From assembly GCA_052035955.1 (NCBI GenBank), contig JBPOHD010000074.1, positions 1 through 28,882 of the forward strand: 28,882 bases of DNA. The letters run 5' to 3'. Below are positions 15,900 through 22,711 of this stretch, in pieces (positions within the stretch are counted from its first letter, which is position 1; each line of letters begins with the position of its first letter). Position numbers and translations under genes: made by a program. The notes beneath the pieces are model-generated. The model was not told the DNA's origin. It did no database searches and saw only the letters and a list, made by a program, of their open reading frames with translations. This DNA is from JAEUNJ01 sp052035955 (GTDB lineage Bacteria; Pseudomonadota; Gammaproteobacteria; Burkholderiales; Rhodocyclaceae).

Positions 15900-16667
15900 A
15901 TGTATTCCGCCCAGGGTGCCCTCGATCGGGACCAACTCGTCGTCCAGTACGCCCCCCTGGTCAAGAGGATCGCCTTCCACCTGCTGGCCAAGCTGCCCCC
16001 CAGCGTCCAGGCCGACGACCTGATCCAGAACGGCATGCTCGGCCTGATCGACGCCATCGGCCGCTTCGAGGACGGATTGGGCGCCCAGTTCGAGACCTAC
16101 GCCGTGCAGCGCATCCGCGGCGCCATGCTCGACGGCCTGCGCGAGAACGACTGGGCACCGCGCGGCGTGCGCCGCGAGATGCGCCGTGTCGAGCAGGCCA
16201 TCCAGATGCTGGAGCACCAGCATGGCCGGGTGCCGAGCGAAAGCGAGCTGGCCAATGCGCTTGGCATGGACCTGCATGACTACCAGAAGCTGCTTCAGGA
16301 TGCCCGCGGGCACCAGATCCTGTATTTCGAGGACCTGGCCGACGGCGAGGAGGAGGACTACCTGGAGCGCAACTACGCCGGCCCCGACCTGGATCCCCTC
16401 GAGTTCCTCGCCGGGAAGGACCTGCGCGAGGGGCTCGTGAAGGCCATCGGCGAATTGCCGGATCGCGAGAAGATGGTCATGGCGCTCTACTACGACGAGG
16501 AACTGAACCTGCGTGAGATAGGCGAAGTCATGGGCGTCACCGAATCCCGCGTCTGCCAGCTCCACAGCCAGGCCGTCGCCCGCCTGCGGGCCGCCGTGGT
16601 CGGCGACGACCGACCCCTGCCCAGGAGCCGTCGCGGCCGGCGGCCGAAACAATCCGAGGGGGCCTGA
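15900..16667 (+). CDS. fliA: RNA polymerase sigma factor FliA (sigma-28)
   Basis: Directs transcription of late flagellar and chemotaxis genes and is held inactive by FlgM until the hook is complete. The 255-residue protein has region 2 (PLVKRIAFHLLAKLPPS, DDLIQNGMLGLIDAIGRF, FETYAVQRIRGAMLDGLR), region 3 (GRVPSESELANALG) and a region 4 helix-turn-helix (LNLREIGEVMGVTESRVCQLHSQA). A basic tail of about 20 residues follows. The ATG is 33 bases after flhG with no clear ribosome site. motC begins directly after the stop. Its antagonist flgM lies 3 kb away on the other strand. Confidence 0.96.
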   Translation: MYSAQGALDRDQLVVQYAPLVKRIAFHLLAKLPPSVQADDLIQNGMLGLIDAIGRFEDGLGAQFETYAVQRIRGAMLDGLRENDWAPRGVRREMRRVEQAIQMLEHQHGRVPSESELANALGMDLHDYQKLLQDARGHQILYFEDLADGEEEDYLERNYAGPDLDPLEFLAGKDLREGLVKAIGELPDREKMVMALYYDEELNLREIGEVMGVTESRVCQLHSQAVARLRAAVVGDDRPLPRSRRGRRPKQSEGA

Positions 16668-17417
16668 TTGGACAAGATGGACAAGATCAGCGTCGCCGGC
16701 CTCGTCATGGGCCTGGTGGCCATCGTCGGCGGGCAGGTGCTGGAAGGTGGCCACGTCTCCTCCCTCGTCCAGCCCACCGCCTTCCTCATCGTGATCGGCG
16801 GTACCCTGGGCGCGGTCATGCTGCAGAGCCCGCTGCCCATCTTCATCGAGGGCATGAAGATGGGACGCTGGGTGTTCTTCCCCCCCGACACGAAGCCCCA
16901 GGGCCTCATCCGGCAGATCGTCAACTGGAGCCAGATCGCCCGGAAAGAGGGCCTGCTTGCCCTCGAATCCCAGATTGGCGCCCTGCGCGATCCCTTCGCC
17001 CGAAAGGGCCTGCAACTGCTCGTGGACGGGGCCGAGCCCGAGCGACTCAAGGAGGTCATGGAAGTCGAGATCGGCTCCTTCGAAGCCCGCATGAAACTGG
17101 CCGCCCGCATCTGGGAGTCGGCCGGCGGCTACGCCCCCACGATAGGCATCCTGGGCGCCGTCATGGGCCTCATCCACGTGATGGAAAACCTCTCCGATCC
17201 CTCCAAGCTCGGCGCCGGCATCGCCGTCGCCTTCGTCGCCACCATCTACGGCGTCGGTTCGGCCAACCTGGTCTTCCTGCCCATCGCCAAGAAGCTCCTC
17301 GCCAACATCGCCCGCCTGGTCGCCGTCCGCGAGATGTACCTCGACGGCCTCGTCAGCATCGCCAATGGGGATAATCCGCGCGTCATCGAAAGCCGGCTCC
17401 AGGGGTACCTGACGTGA
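16668..17417 (+). CDS. motC: Flagellar motor stator protein MotC (MotA family)
   Basis: MotA-type stator subunit, 249 residues, with four hydrophobic segments. The last two carry the conserved motifs PTIGILGAVMGLI (P157) and VATIYGVGSANLVFLPIAKKL, which frame the ion channel with MotD. Gene order after fliA and the pairing with motD match the motCD stators of Pseudomonas-type clusters; the assignment as MotC rather than MotA rests on this. The likely start is TTG 16668, directly after the fliA stop and five bases past GAGGGGG. An ATG at 16677 would remove three residues. The last codons (VIESRLQGYLT) recur in the gap downstream. Confidence 0.92.
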   Translation: MDKMDKISVAGLVMGLVAIVGGQVLEGGHVSSLVQPTAFLIVIGGTLGAVMLQSPLPIFIEGMKMGRWVFFPPDTKPQGLIRQIVNWSQIARKEGLLALESQIGALRDPFARKGLQLLVDGAEPERLKEVMEVEIGSFEARMKLAARIWESAGGYAPTIGILGAVMGLIHVMENLSDPSKLGAGIAVAFVATIYGVGSANLVFLPIAKKLLANIARLVAVREMYLDGLVSIANGDNPRVIESRLQGYLT

Positions 17418-17505
17418 CGGACCGCAGGTCCACCTGTCGGAGCGTGGCCGGAGCCACAACCCGGCAGGCGTCATCGAGCGCCGGTTGCAGGGGTACCTGA
17501 CGTGA
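17380..17505 (+). repeat. 38-bp direct repeat: motC 3' end duplicated downstream
   Basis: Bases 17380-17417, the last codons and stop of motC, recur at 17468-17505 with 34 of 38 matches, 88 bases downstream. The second copy, read in its own frame, gives NPAGVIERRLQGYLT and a stop, and the last 16 bases plus most of the rest are identical. It has no start and is not an open gene. It looks like a partial tandem duplication, or what remains of a second motA-type gene. Confidence 0.8.
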
Positions 17506-17509
17506 TCGT

Positions 17510-17564
17510 GCCTTCCTTCGCGCCCGGGCGCCTCGACAGCGGCCGCGATCACCGAACGGAAGGC
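17510..17564 (+). promoter_or_regulatory. Hairpin masking the motD ribosome site
   Basis: GCCTTCC (17510-17516) plus TTCG pairs with CGAA plus GGAAGGC (17553-17564), with one bulged base, closing a loop that itself contains GC-rich palindromes. GGAAGG is the motD Shine-Dalgarno sequence, seven bases before its ATG. Folding would hide it and could set the MotC:MotD ratio. This is inference from pairing only. Confidence 0.45.
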
Positions 17565-17570
17565 TGAACC

Positions 17571-18371
17571 ATGGCCCGCCGCCGGCAGGAGGACGAACAC
17601 GAGAACCACGAGCGCTGGCTCGTCTCCTACGCCGATTTCATCACCCTGCTGTTCGCCTTCTTCGTCGTGATGTACGCCATCTCCCAGGTCAACGAGGGCA
17701 AGTACCGGGTGCTCTCGGACGCCCTCGTCTCCGCCTTCCGCAATGTTCCCGGCGCCACCGGCGGGGCCCAGGTGGCGCTGAATCCCAACGCCGCCATGCC
17801 GATCCAGATCGTCCCCCGGCGGCCCATCATCAACACCACGCCCAACCCGAAGATCGAGGAAGCGCGGCGGCAGAACCGCGAGAAGATGCGCAACATCGCC
17901 AAGGATGTCCGTGAGGCCCTCGGTCCCCTGGTCCAGGAAGGCCTGGTCCAGGTCACCGAAACGGCCCTCGGCATCACCATCGACATCAACGCCAGCGTCC
18001 TGTTCGCCCCCGGCGATGCCCGCCTCGATCCCGTCGCCGTGCGGGCCCTCGCCGCCGTCGGCCGCATCCTGGCGCCGACCGACTTCCCGATCACCGTCGA
18101 GGGACACACCGACAACACGCCCATCAGCAACGCCTTCTTTCCCTCCAACTGGGAACTGTCGGGCGTGCGGGCGTCCAGTGTCGTGCGCCTCTTCATCGAT
18201 ACCGGCGTCGATCCGCGGCGCCTGACCGCGACTGGCCATGCCGACCAACGTCCCGTCGCCGACAACGCGTCTCCGGACGGCCGGGCCCGCAACCGGAGGG
18301 TGGCAATCAGCATCGAATCCCAGACGCCGGATGCGCCGGCGCCCGGCGCCGGTCTACCCTCGCCGCGGTGA
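17571..18371 (+). CDS. motD: Flagellar motor stator protein MotD (MotB family)
   Basis: MotB-type stator subunit, 266 residues. A single N-terminal membrane segment follows a charged, His/Glu-rich cytoplasmic tail and holds the ion-carrying aspartate D22 in SYADFITLLFAFFVVMYAI. A linker leads to an OmpA-like peptidoglycan-binding domain (about residues 130-250) with ITVEGHTDNTPI, LSGVRASSVVRLFI and RARNRRVAI. Its aspartate and pairing with motC suggest that it completes a functional stator. It is last in the flhB-motD unit and is followed by a hairpin. GGAAGG precedes the ATG at good spacing, but inside a predicted stem. Confidence 0.94.
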   Translation: MARRRQEDEHENHERWLVSYADFITLLFAFFVVMYAISQVNEGKYRVLSDALVSAFRNVPGATGGAQVALNPNAAMPIQIVPRRPIINTTPNPKIEEARRQNREKMRNIAKDVREALGPLVQEGLVQVTETALGITIDINASVLFAPGDARLDPVAVRALAAVGRILAPTDFPITVEGHTDNTPISNAFFPSNWELSGVRASSVVRLFIDTGVDPRRLTATGHADQRPVADNASPDGRARNRRVAISIESQTPDAPAPGAGLPSPR

Positions 18372-18379
18372 ACGCGGTG

Positions 18380-18403
18380 GCGATAGTCCGTTCGGACTAT
18401 TGC
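18380..18403. terminator. Hairpin after motD
   Basis: An 11-pair stem (ATAGTCCG/CGGACTAT core, extended by GCG/TGC with one G-T pair) around a TT loop, starting nine bases after the motD stop. There is no T-tract. It could end the motD transcript or be an operator, since its right edge overlaps the proposed -35 of the next gene. Confidence 0.45.
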
Positions 18404-18428
18404 CGAGGACCGGAGGCTGGCCTAAATT
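18400..18428 (+). promoter_or_regulatory. Possible sigma-70 promoter for the PEP-CTERM gene
   Basis: TTGCCG, 17 bases, TAAATT: four of six matches to each housekeeping hexamer at ideal spacing, 34 bases upstream of the start at 18463. The hairpin at 18380-18403 abuts the -35, so a regulator could act there. No sigma-28 or sigma-54 pattern is seen. Confidence 0.35.
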
Positions 18429-18462
18429 GCGGCCGGACGATACAACCATGGGAGTGGTTCGC

Positions 18463-19131
18463 ATGCGCAGTTCTCTTTACTTTGCCGGCGTGGTCAGTGC
18501 CCTGGCGGCGCTGTCGACTCCGGCATCCGCCGGCACCGAGATCATTCCGCTCGGCTACGTCTTCGACCGCTATACCGATTGCGGCACCTTCTGCTACCAC
18601 GATTCCGCCGGCGCCGGCGCCCTCACGGGCACGCAACTGATCGACGGCGCCGTGGGCGTCGCCGGTTGGGGGGCCGACCTCGGCAATGGCGGAGCCTACG
18701 AGTGGGTGGGCTGGTTGGGCGACAGTCCGGTCAATATCGATTTCGATTTCGTCGCCAAGATGCGGATCGGCCGGATCGAGATCGGTACCACCCAGGACGA
18801 CCTGACCGACGTCGTCCTGCCGTCCGTCGACGTGTATGAGTGGCAAGGCGGTGCCTGGGTCGCGGCGGGCAGCCTGAACGTGCCGGAGGACTCGGCCAAT
18901 GACCGCTTCTGGCTGTCCACCGATCCCCACGGCTTCCTCACCCTGGACGGATTGAATATCAACAGCGACCGCGTCCGCTTGTCGCTGCGCTTCAGTTACG
19001 ACGGCCCGTGGACCTTCGTGGACGAGGTGAATTTCCATGCCGCGCCGGTCCCCGAGCCCGAGACCTACGCCATGATGCTGGCCGGGCTGGGACTCCTCGG
19101 CGCCGCCGCCCGGCGCAAGCGTCAGGCCTGA
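18463..19131 (+). CDS. PEP-CTERM sorting-domain secreted protein
   Basis: A 222-residue secreted protein. It begins with a signal peptide (residues 1-23, MRSSLYFAGVVSALAALSTPASA) and ends with VPEPETYAMMLAGLGLLGAAARRKRQA. That is a PEP motif, a hydrophobic helix and a basic tail, the sorting signal recognised and cleaved by exosortase. Such proteins are exported to the cell surface or extracellular matrix, often in species that make exopolysaccharide. The middle domain is beta-rich by eye, with a close cysteine pair (DCGTFCYHD), and I do not recognise it. GGGAG precedes the ATG at 18463; an in-frame ATG at 18448 has no site. No flagellar role is visible. No exosortase gene is in the window. 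Confidence 0.88.
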   Translation: MRSSLYFAGVVSALAALSTPASAGTEIIPLGYVFDRYTDCGTFCYHDSAGAGALTGTQLIDGAVGVAGWGADLGNGGAYEWVGWLGDSPVNIDFDFVAKMRIGRIEIGTTQDDLTDVVLPSVDVYEWQGGAWVAAGSLNVPEDSANDRFWLSTDPHGFLTLDGLNINSDRVRLSLRFSYDGPWTFVDEVNFHAAPVPEPETYAMMLAGLGLLGAAARRKRQA

Positions 19132-19153
19132 AGCCGTCGCCGCCAGGCAAGCG

Positions 19154-19183
19154 AACCCCGCCCGCGAGGCGGGGTTTGTCTTT
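19154..19183. terminator. Bidirectional intrinsic terminator
   Basis: AACCCCGCC and GGCGGGGTT form a perfect nine-pair stem with a CGCGA loop, followed by TTGTCTTT. It stands 22 bases after the PEP-CTERM stop and 12 bases before the convergent flgN stop, so it can serve both strands. Confidence 0.85.
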
Positions 19184-19194
19184 CCGAGGTGGGA

Positions 19195-19659
19195 TCAGGC
19201 GCTGCCGAGGGAACGGCCGGCGCCGGGGACCGAGGTCTGCCCGTCGGGCCCGTAGAGGGCCGCCTGGGTGCGGGAAGCGGGAAGCAGGGCTTCCAGGGCC
19301 GACTGGTTGCGTTGCAGCCGGTCGGCGATCAGCCTGCCGTTCAGTTCGTTGAGTTCCCGGGCCCGCGAGGCGAGGGGCAGCAGATGCTGCCAGGCGGCGC
19401 GTCCCGCCGCATCGGCCGCCAGCCAGCGGTCCATGCCCGTCGCGTCTTCCGAAAATCCGGCAGCGCGCAGGCGGGCGGCCCGCCCGCCGGCCAGGCGGGC
19501 CAGGGTCGCCGCGAGGGCATTCTTGCGTTCCACCAGGGAGGGCAGGCCATCGACGTCGCCATCGATCAGCAGGCGCTGTTCTTCGTCGAGCAGGGCGACG
19601 AAGCCGCCCAGGACTTCCGCCTCCTGCCGGATCAGTTCGGCCGGTGGCGTTGCAGGCAT
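19195..19659 (-). CDS. flgN: Flagellar export chaperone FlgN
   Basis: Small helical chaperone (154 residues) that holds the hook-filament junction proteins FlgK and FlgL before export. The sequence is Leu/Ala/Glu-rich, helical and coiled-coil throughout, with EEQRLLIDGDVDGLPSLVERKNAL near the N-terminus and ELNELNGRLIADRLQRN near the C-terminus. The latter is the segment by which this family is usually recognised. The ATG shares one base with the flgM stop (TGATG), so the two are translationally coupled, and flgM-flgN adjacency is the standard arrangement. The FlgK/FlgL clients should lie beyond flgJ, outside the window. Confidence 0.88.
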   Translation of the reverse strand: MPATPPAELIRQEAEVLGGFVALLDEEQRLLIDGDVDGLPSLVERKNALAATLARLAGGRAARLRAAGFSEDATGMDRWLAADAAGRAAWQHLLPLASRARELNELNGRLIADRLQRNQSALEALLPASRTQAALYGPDGQTSVPGAGRSLGSA

Positions 19660-19961
19660 CAGGACTTGTTGCGCTCCAGCATCTCGCGGACGCTGGCGAT
19701 CAGGCCGTCGGCGATCTTGTCCGGATTGATCTCGAAACGACCCTCGGCGATGGCCTGCCGGATCTGGGCGACCCGGGCGCCATCGACCACCGGGGTCTCG
19801 GCCATCAGGCCTTCCATCTTCTCCATCTGGCCGGCCAGGGCCGACAACTGCACCTGGGCACCGGGCGGGGCGGCCGGCTGGGCCGGGGCGCCGGTCGCGC
19901 GGGGCCGCGCTTCGCCGCCGCCCAGGGGGCCGACGGACTTGACGGAGTTGTCGATCTTCAC
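19659..19961 (-). CDS. flgM: Anti-sigma-28 factor FlgM
   Basis: Binds FliA and blocks late gene expression until it is exported through the finished hook. A 100-residue protein beginning MKIDNS with a disordered Gly/Ala/Pro-rich first half. The second half contains VQLSALAGQMEKMEGL, and the sigma-binding helices VDGARVAQIRQAIAEGRFEINPDKIADGLI follow at about residues 60-90. I chose the GTG at 19961 (read on the minus strand) because AGAGGA precedes it, MKIDNS is the family beginning, and a sigma-28 promoter lies 37 bases upstream. A longer open frame upstream would run through that promoter. Confidence 0.93.
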   Translation of the reverse strand: MKIDNSVKSVGPLGGGEARPRATGAPAQPAAPPGAQVQLSALAGQMEKMEGLMAETPVVDGARVAQIRQAIAEGRFEINPDKIADGLIASVREMLERNKS

Positions 19962-19997
19962 GGTGGATCCTCTGTTGGCTTTCGGGGGTTGTCCGGA

Positions 19998-20024
19998 GTT
20001 ACGGCCCGGGGCCGGAAAACTTGA
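19998..20024 (-). promoter_or_regulatory. Sigma-28 promoter of flgM-flgN
   Basis: On the minus strand TCAAGTTT, eleven bases, then GCCGTAAC. The -35 is a full match to the sigma-28 pattern TCAAGTTT, the spacing is exact, and the -10 keeps GCCG. It lies 37 bases upstream of the flgM GTG. FliA would thus drive its own inhibitor and the FlgK/FlgL chaperone. Confidence 0.7.
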
Positions 20025-20201
20025 GGCCGGCGCTGCATCGGTCGGCGGATTGTAATTCAACCGTGATTCCTCGCCACGCGGCCCCCCGGGACGGCGGGTG
20101 GAACGCAGGCAAGGCCTTCACCGGCGCCGCAGACACGGCTCTGCAGGGGAGGCTTCGCGTCCCGGTGCTGTCGGGATATACCGGGGCCTCGGCTTTTCAC
20201 G

Positions 20202-20927
20202 TCAGTAGGTCACTTCCACGATCCCGCCCGCCCGGGCGATGCCGCTAATGACCTGGCCGTTGGCCAGTCGTACCTGGGCTACCTGGCCCGGTGCCGCGTT
20301 GTTGAGGGCCCGTCCCTCGTTGGCGACCTGGAAGGCCGTACCGCCCGAAACCACCTTGACGCTCTGCCCCTGGAGCACCGCCATGGCCTGGCGCAGCAGG
20401 TCGCCCCGCAGGGGGCGTCCCGGTTGCAGCGCCATGGTCGCCGTGCGACCGACGGCCTGGGCCGCGTCCGTCAGCACGCCGGCCGGGAGTTCGGTGAGGT
20501 CGCCGGTCTGGCGGCCCAGGTCGGCCTCGACCAGGGCCTGGCCCTGGGGTACCGCCCGCACCAGGACCAGATATTCGCCCTGGACCCGCACCTGGACCGG
20601 CACGAAGATCTTCCAGCCGCCCTCGCCGGGGCACGAGACCGCGGCGCTCGACCTGCCCCAGGCCCGGGCGCCGGGGGCCATCGCCACCTCCAGGGCGGCG
20701 CAGGGCGCCAACTGGTTGTTCGGATCCACCGCACCGGCGCTCACCGTGACCGTCCCGGGCAGCCCGCGGGTCTGCACGCGCATGTAGTCCTCGACCGCCT
20801 TCCTCACCGCCGCCGGGTCCTGGCGGGCGGACGCCGGGGGGGCTGACAGGGCCAGCAACGCCAGCGCGACGGCGACCGAACTCGAGACGATGGAATGGGC
20901 AGTGCGCCGACGTCGGGAGGCAGGCAT
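20202..20927 (-). CDS. flgA: Flagellar P-ring assembly chaperone FlgA
   Basis: Periplasmic chaperone that helps FlgI assemble into the P-ring. The 241-residue precursor has a basic signal peptide (residues 1-34, ending PPASA). An N-terminal wing domain with PGTVTVSAGAVDPNNQLAPC follows, then two SAF-like repeats ending in AVLQGQSVKVVSGGTAFQVANEGRALNNAAPGQVAQVRLANGQVISGIARAGGIVEVTY-type sequence, the most conserved part of the family. The chosen ATG (minus strand, base 20927) has a weak ribosome site, but upstream residues do not look like a signal peptide. It is transcribed away from the flgBCDEFGHIJ operon, whose flgI product it serves. Confidence 0.93.
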   Translation of the reverse strand: MPASRRRRTAHSIVSSSVAVALALLALSAPPASARQDPAAVRKAVEDYMRVQTRGLPGTVTVSAGAVDPNNQLAPCAALEVAMAPGARAWGRSSAAVSCPGEGGWKIFVPVQVRVQGEYLVLVRAVPQGQALVEADLGRQTGDLTELPAGVLTDAAQAVGRTATMALQPGRPLRGDLLRQAMAVLQGQSVKVVSGGTAFQVANEGRALNNAAPGQVAQVRLANGQVISGIARAGGIVEVTY

Positions 20928-21035
20928 GGTGGCGTGATTGAAGCATGCTCCGGCACCCCTGGCAATCGCGGGTACCGGGCGCAAACCGGCCCAATTCGTC
21001 CGGGCCGGCACACGCCGAACATGCCGCCTCCCCCG

Positions 21036-21050
21036 CGGCAAGAATTGCCG
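21036..21050. promoter_or_regulatory. Dyad CGGCAA-N3-TTGCCG in the flgA/flgB divergent region
   Basis: Perfect inverted repeat CGGCAA-GAA-TTGCCG, about 85 bases upstream of the sigma-54 promoter of flgB, the usual place for an enhancer-binding activator. A second palindrome, TTGCCGGCAA, lies at 21065-21074. It could also act on flgA, which diverges. Confidence 0.55.
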
Positions 21051-21064
21051 ACCGCCTGCCGTCC

Positions 21065-21074
21065 TTGCCGGCAA
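21065..21074. promoter_or_regulatory. Overlapping half-site palindrome TTGCCGGCAA
   Basis: Two half-sites (TTGCCG and CGGCAA) overlap back to back, centred about 26 bases from the dyad at 21036-21050. It may be a second, lower-affinity site for the same regulator. Confidence 0.35.
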
Positions 21075-21134
21075 TGCGGCGCCCGTCCGCCAGGGAGCCC
21101 AGCAACGGCGCGGCTTTCCAGGCGGCTGCCGGCC

Positions 21135-21150
21135 TGGCACGGCGCCTGCT
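21135..21150 (+). promoter_or_regulatory. Sigma-54 promoter of the flgB operon
   Basis: TGGCACG-GCGC-CTGCT: the -24 element is perfect, GG and GC are separated by exactly ten bases, and the -12 element differs only in its first T. Transcription would begin near 21161, which rules out an ATG at 21155 and supports the flgB start at 21182. Confidence 0.75.
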
Positions 21151-21181
21151 ATCCATGGTTCGACTCCTTGCGAACCCTGCC

Positions 21182-21592
21182 ATGATCGATCGTCTCGACA
21201 GCGAACTCAGCCTCCAGCGCACCGCCCTCAATGCCCGGGCCTACCGCCAGGAGCTGCTCGCCTCCAACATCGCCAACGCCGACACGCCCCACTACAAGGC
21301 GCGGGACCTGGACTTCAAGTCGGCCCTCGCCGCCGCCCAGGGCGCGCGCGATGGGAACGGCAGCGTCGCCCTGGCCCGCACCAGTGCCGGCCACCTGCCG
21401 GGCGCCGACGACGGCCCTTGGTCCGGCGCCCTGCGCTACCGGACCGAGTTCCAGGGGGCGGTGGACGGCAATACGGTGAACATGGACGTCGAGCGGGCCG
21501 CCTTCGCCGAGAACGCCATGCAGATGGAAGCCCTGATCACCTTCGTCCGCGGCCGCCTGCGCGACCTGGGCACCGCCATCCAGGGCCAGTGA
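21182..21592 (+). CDS. flgB: Flagellar proximal rod protein FlgB
   Basis: Rod subunit at the base of the flagellar axle. The 136-residue protein has the rod-hook N-terminal motif ALNARAYRQELLASNIANADTPHYKARDLDF and a C-terminal helix (VNMDVERAAFAENAMQMEALITFVRGRL) that packs in the rod. The ATG at 21182 has only a weak ribosome site but yields the family beginning (MIDRLDSELSLQ) and lies about 21 bases after the predicted transcription start. flgB heads a nine-gene operon of rod, hook and ring genes. Confidence 0.95.
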   Translation: MIDRLDSELSLQRTALNARAYRQELLASNIANADTPHYKARDLDFKSALAAAQGARDGNGSVALARTSAGHLPGADDGPWSGALRYRTEFQGAVDGNTVNMDVERAAFAENAMQMEALITFVRGRLRDLGTAIQGQ

Positions 21593-21599
21593 GGACACC

Positions 21600-22001
21600 A
21601 TGAGCATCAGCAACGTCTTTGCCATTGCCGGTTCCGCCCTCACCGCCCAGTCGGCCCGCCTCAACGCCGTGGCCAGCAACCTCGCCAATGCCGACAGCCT
21701 GGTCGGCGCCGACGGCCGGCCTTACCGGGCCAAGCAGGTCGTCTTCAAGGCCACCCCCGTCGAGGGCGGCGGCCTGGGCGTCCGGGTTACCCAGGTGGTC
21801 GAGAGCGTCGCTCCGCCGCGACTGGTTTACGAGCCCAACAACCCGGCCGCCGACGACAGGGGCTACGTCACCATGCCCAACGTCAACGTGGTGGACGAGA
21901 TGGTGAACATGATCTCGGCCTCCCGCGCCTACCAGAACAATGCCGAGGTCATGAACACGGCCAGGGCACTGATGCAGAAGACCCTGGCCATCGGCCAGTA
22001 A
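21600..22001 (+). CDS. flgC: Flagellar proximal rod protein FlgC
   Basis: Proximal rod subunit, 133 residues. The rod-hook N-terminal helix contains SARLNAVASNLANADS, followed by the FlgC-type insertion ADGRPYRAKQVVFKATP. The C-terminal helix includes MPNVNVVDEMVNMISASRAYQNNAEVMNTARALMQKTLAIG. The ATG lies seven bases after the flgB stop with GAGGA before it. Length and order are normal for the operon. Confidence 0.97.
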   Translation: MSISNVFAIAGSALTAQSARLNAVASNLANADSLVGADGRPYRAKQVVFKATPVEGGGLGVRVTQVVESVAPPRLVYEPNNPAADDRGYVTMPNVNVVDEMVNMISASRAYQNNAEVMNTARALMQKTLAIGQ

Positions 22002-22011
22002 AGGAAGAACC

Positions 22012-22695
22012 ATGAGCACCACCACCAACGCCACTGCCGCCAGCGCGCAATCCGTCTGGAACGCCCTGAACCAGAAGGCGAGCTCGGCGACCGAGACCAG
22101 CGCCATGAGCGAGTCCCAGAACCGTTTCCTGACCCTGCTGACGACCCAGCTGAAGAACCAGGATCCGCTGAATCCGATGGACAACGCCCAGATGACCTCC
22201 CAGCTGGCCCAGATCAGCACCGTGGACGGCATCGAGCGCCTCAACGCCACCCTGCAGACCCTGCTCTCCGGCAATGTCGATTCCCAGGCCATGCAGGCCG
22301 CCAACCTCGTCGGCCGCCACGTGCTGGTGCCCGGGAGTTCCCTGAGCCTCGCCTCCGGCCAGGCCCTGGGCGGCATCGAGATGGACTCGGCCGCCGACAA
22401 GGTGGTGGTCACCATCAAGGATGCCAACGGCCTGACCGTGCGCAGCCTCGACCTCGGCTCGGCGAAGGCCGGCGTCTTCGGCTTCGCCTGGGATGGCAAG
22501 ACCGACAGCGGTGCCACCGCCGCCGACGGCGCCTACAAGTTCGAGGTGGCCGCCACCCAGGGCGCCAGCAAGGTCGGCGCCACGGCGCTGGCCCTGGGCA
22601 CGGTGTCCAGCGTGAACCGCTCGACCCTGGGCGTCAGCCTCAATCTCGGCAGCATGGGCCTCGTGACCATGGCCGACGTCAAGCAGATCCTCTGA
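22012..22695 (+). CDS. flgD: Hook-capping scaffold protein FlgD
   Basis: Cap that directs polymerisation of hook subunits and is lost when the hook is complete. The 227-residue protein has the conserved N-terminal segment NRFLTLLTTQLKNQDPLNPMDNAQMTSQLAQISTVDGIERLN (about residues 38-79), needed for export and function. A C-terminal part follows with the FlgD Ig-like/tudor fold (LVGRHVLVPG, FAWDGKTDSGATAADGAYKF). It is ten bases after flgC, with a GGAAG site. Confidence 0.96.
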   Translation: MSTTTNATAASAQSVWNALNQKASSATETSAMSESQNRFLTLLTTQLKNQDPLNPMDNAQMTSQLAQISTVDGIERLNATLQTLLSGNVDSQAMQAANLVGRHVLVPGSSLSLASGQALGGIEMDSAADKVVVTIKDANGLTVRSLDLGSAKAGVFGFAWDGKTDSGATAADGAYKFEVAATQGASKVGATALALGTVSSVNRSTLGVSLNLGSMGLVTMADVKQIL

Positions 22696-22711
22696 TCGGG
22701 AGAAGGAAAAA

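Noticed and set aside
14715..18248. Very long open frame on the minus strand opposite flhF-motD (and similar ones opposite the MCP, cheA and flhA)
   Set aside because: These mirror the codon pattern of strongly conserved plus-strand genes in GC-rich DNA. Their products are low-complexity Gly/Asp/Leu/His-rich with no known domain.
20161..20190. CCCGGT/ACCGGG inverted repeat downstream of flgA
   Set aside because: Six pairs with a long loop and no T-tract is too weak to call a terminator.
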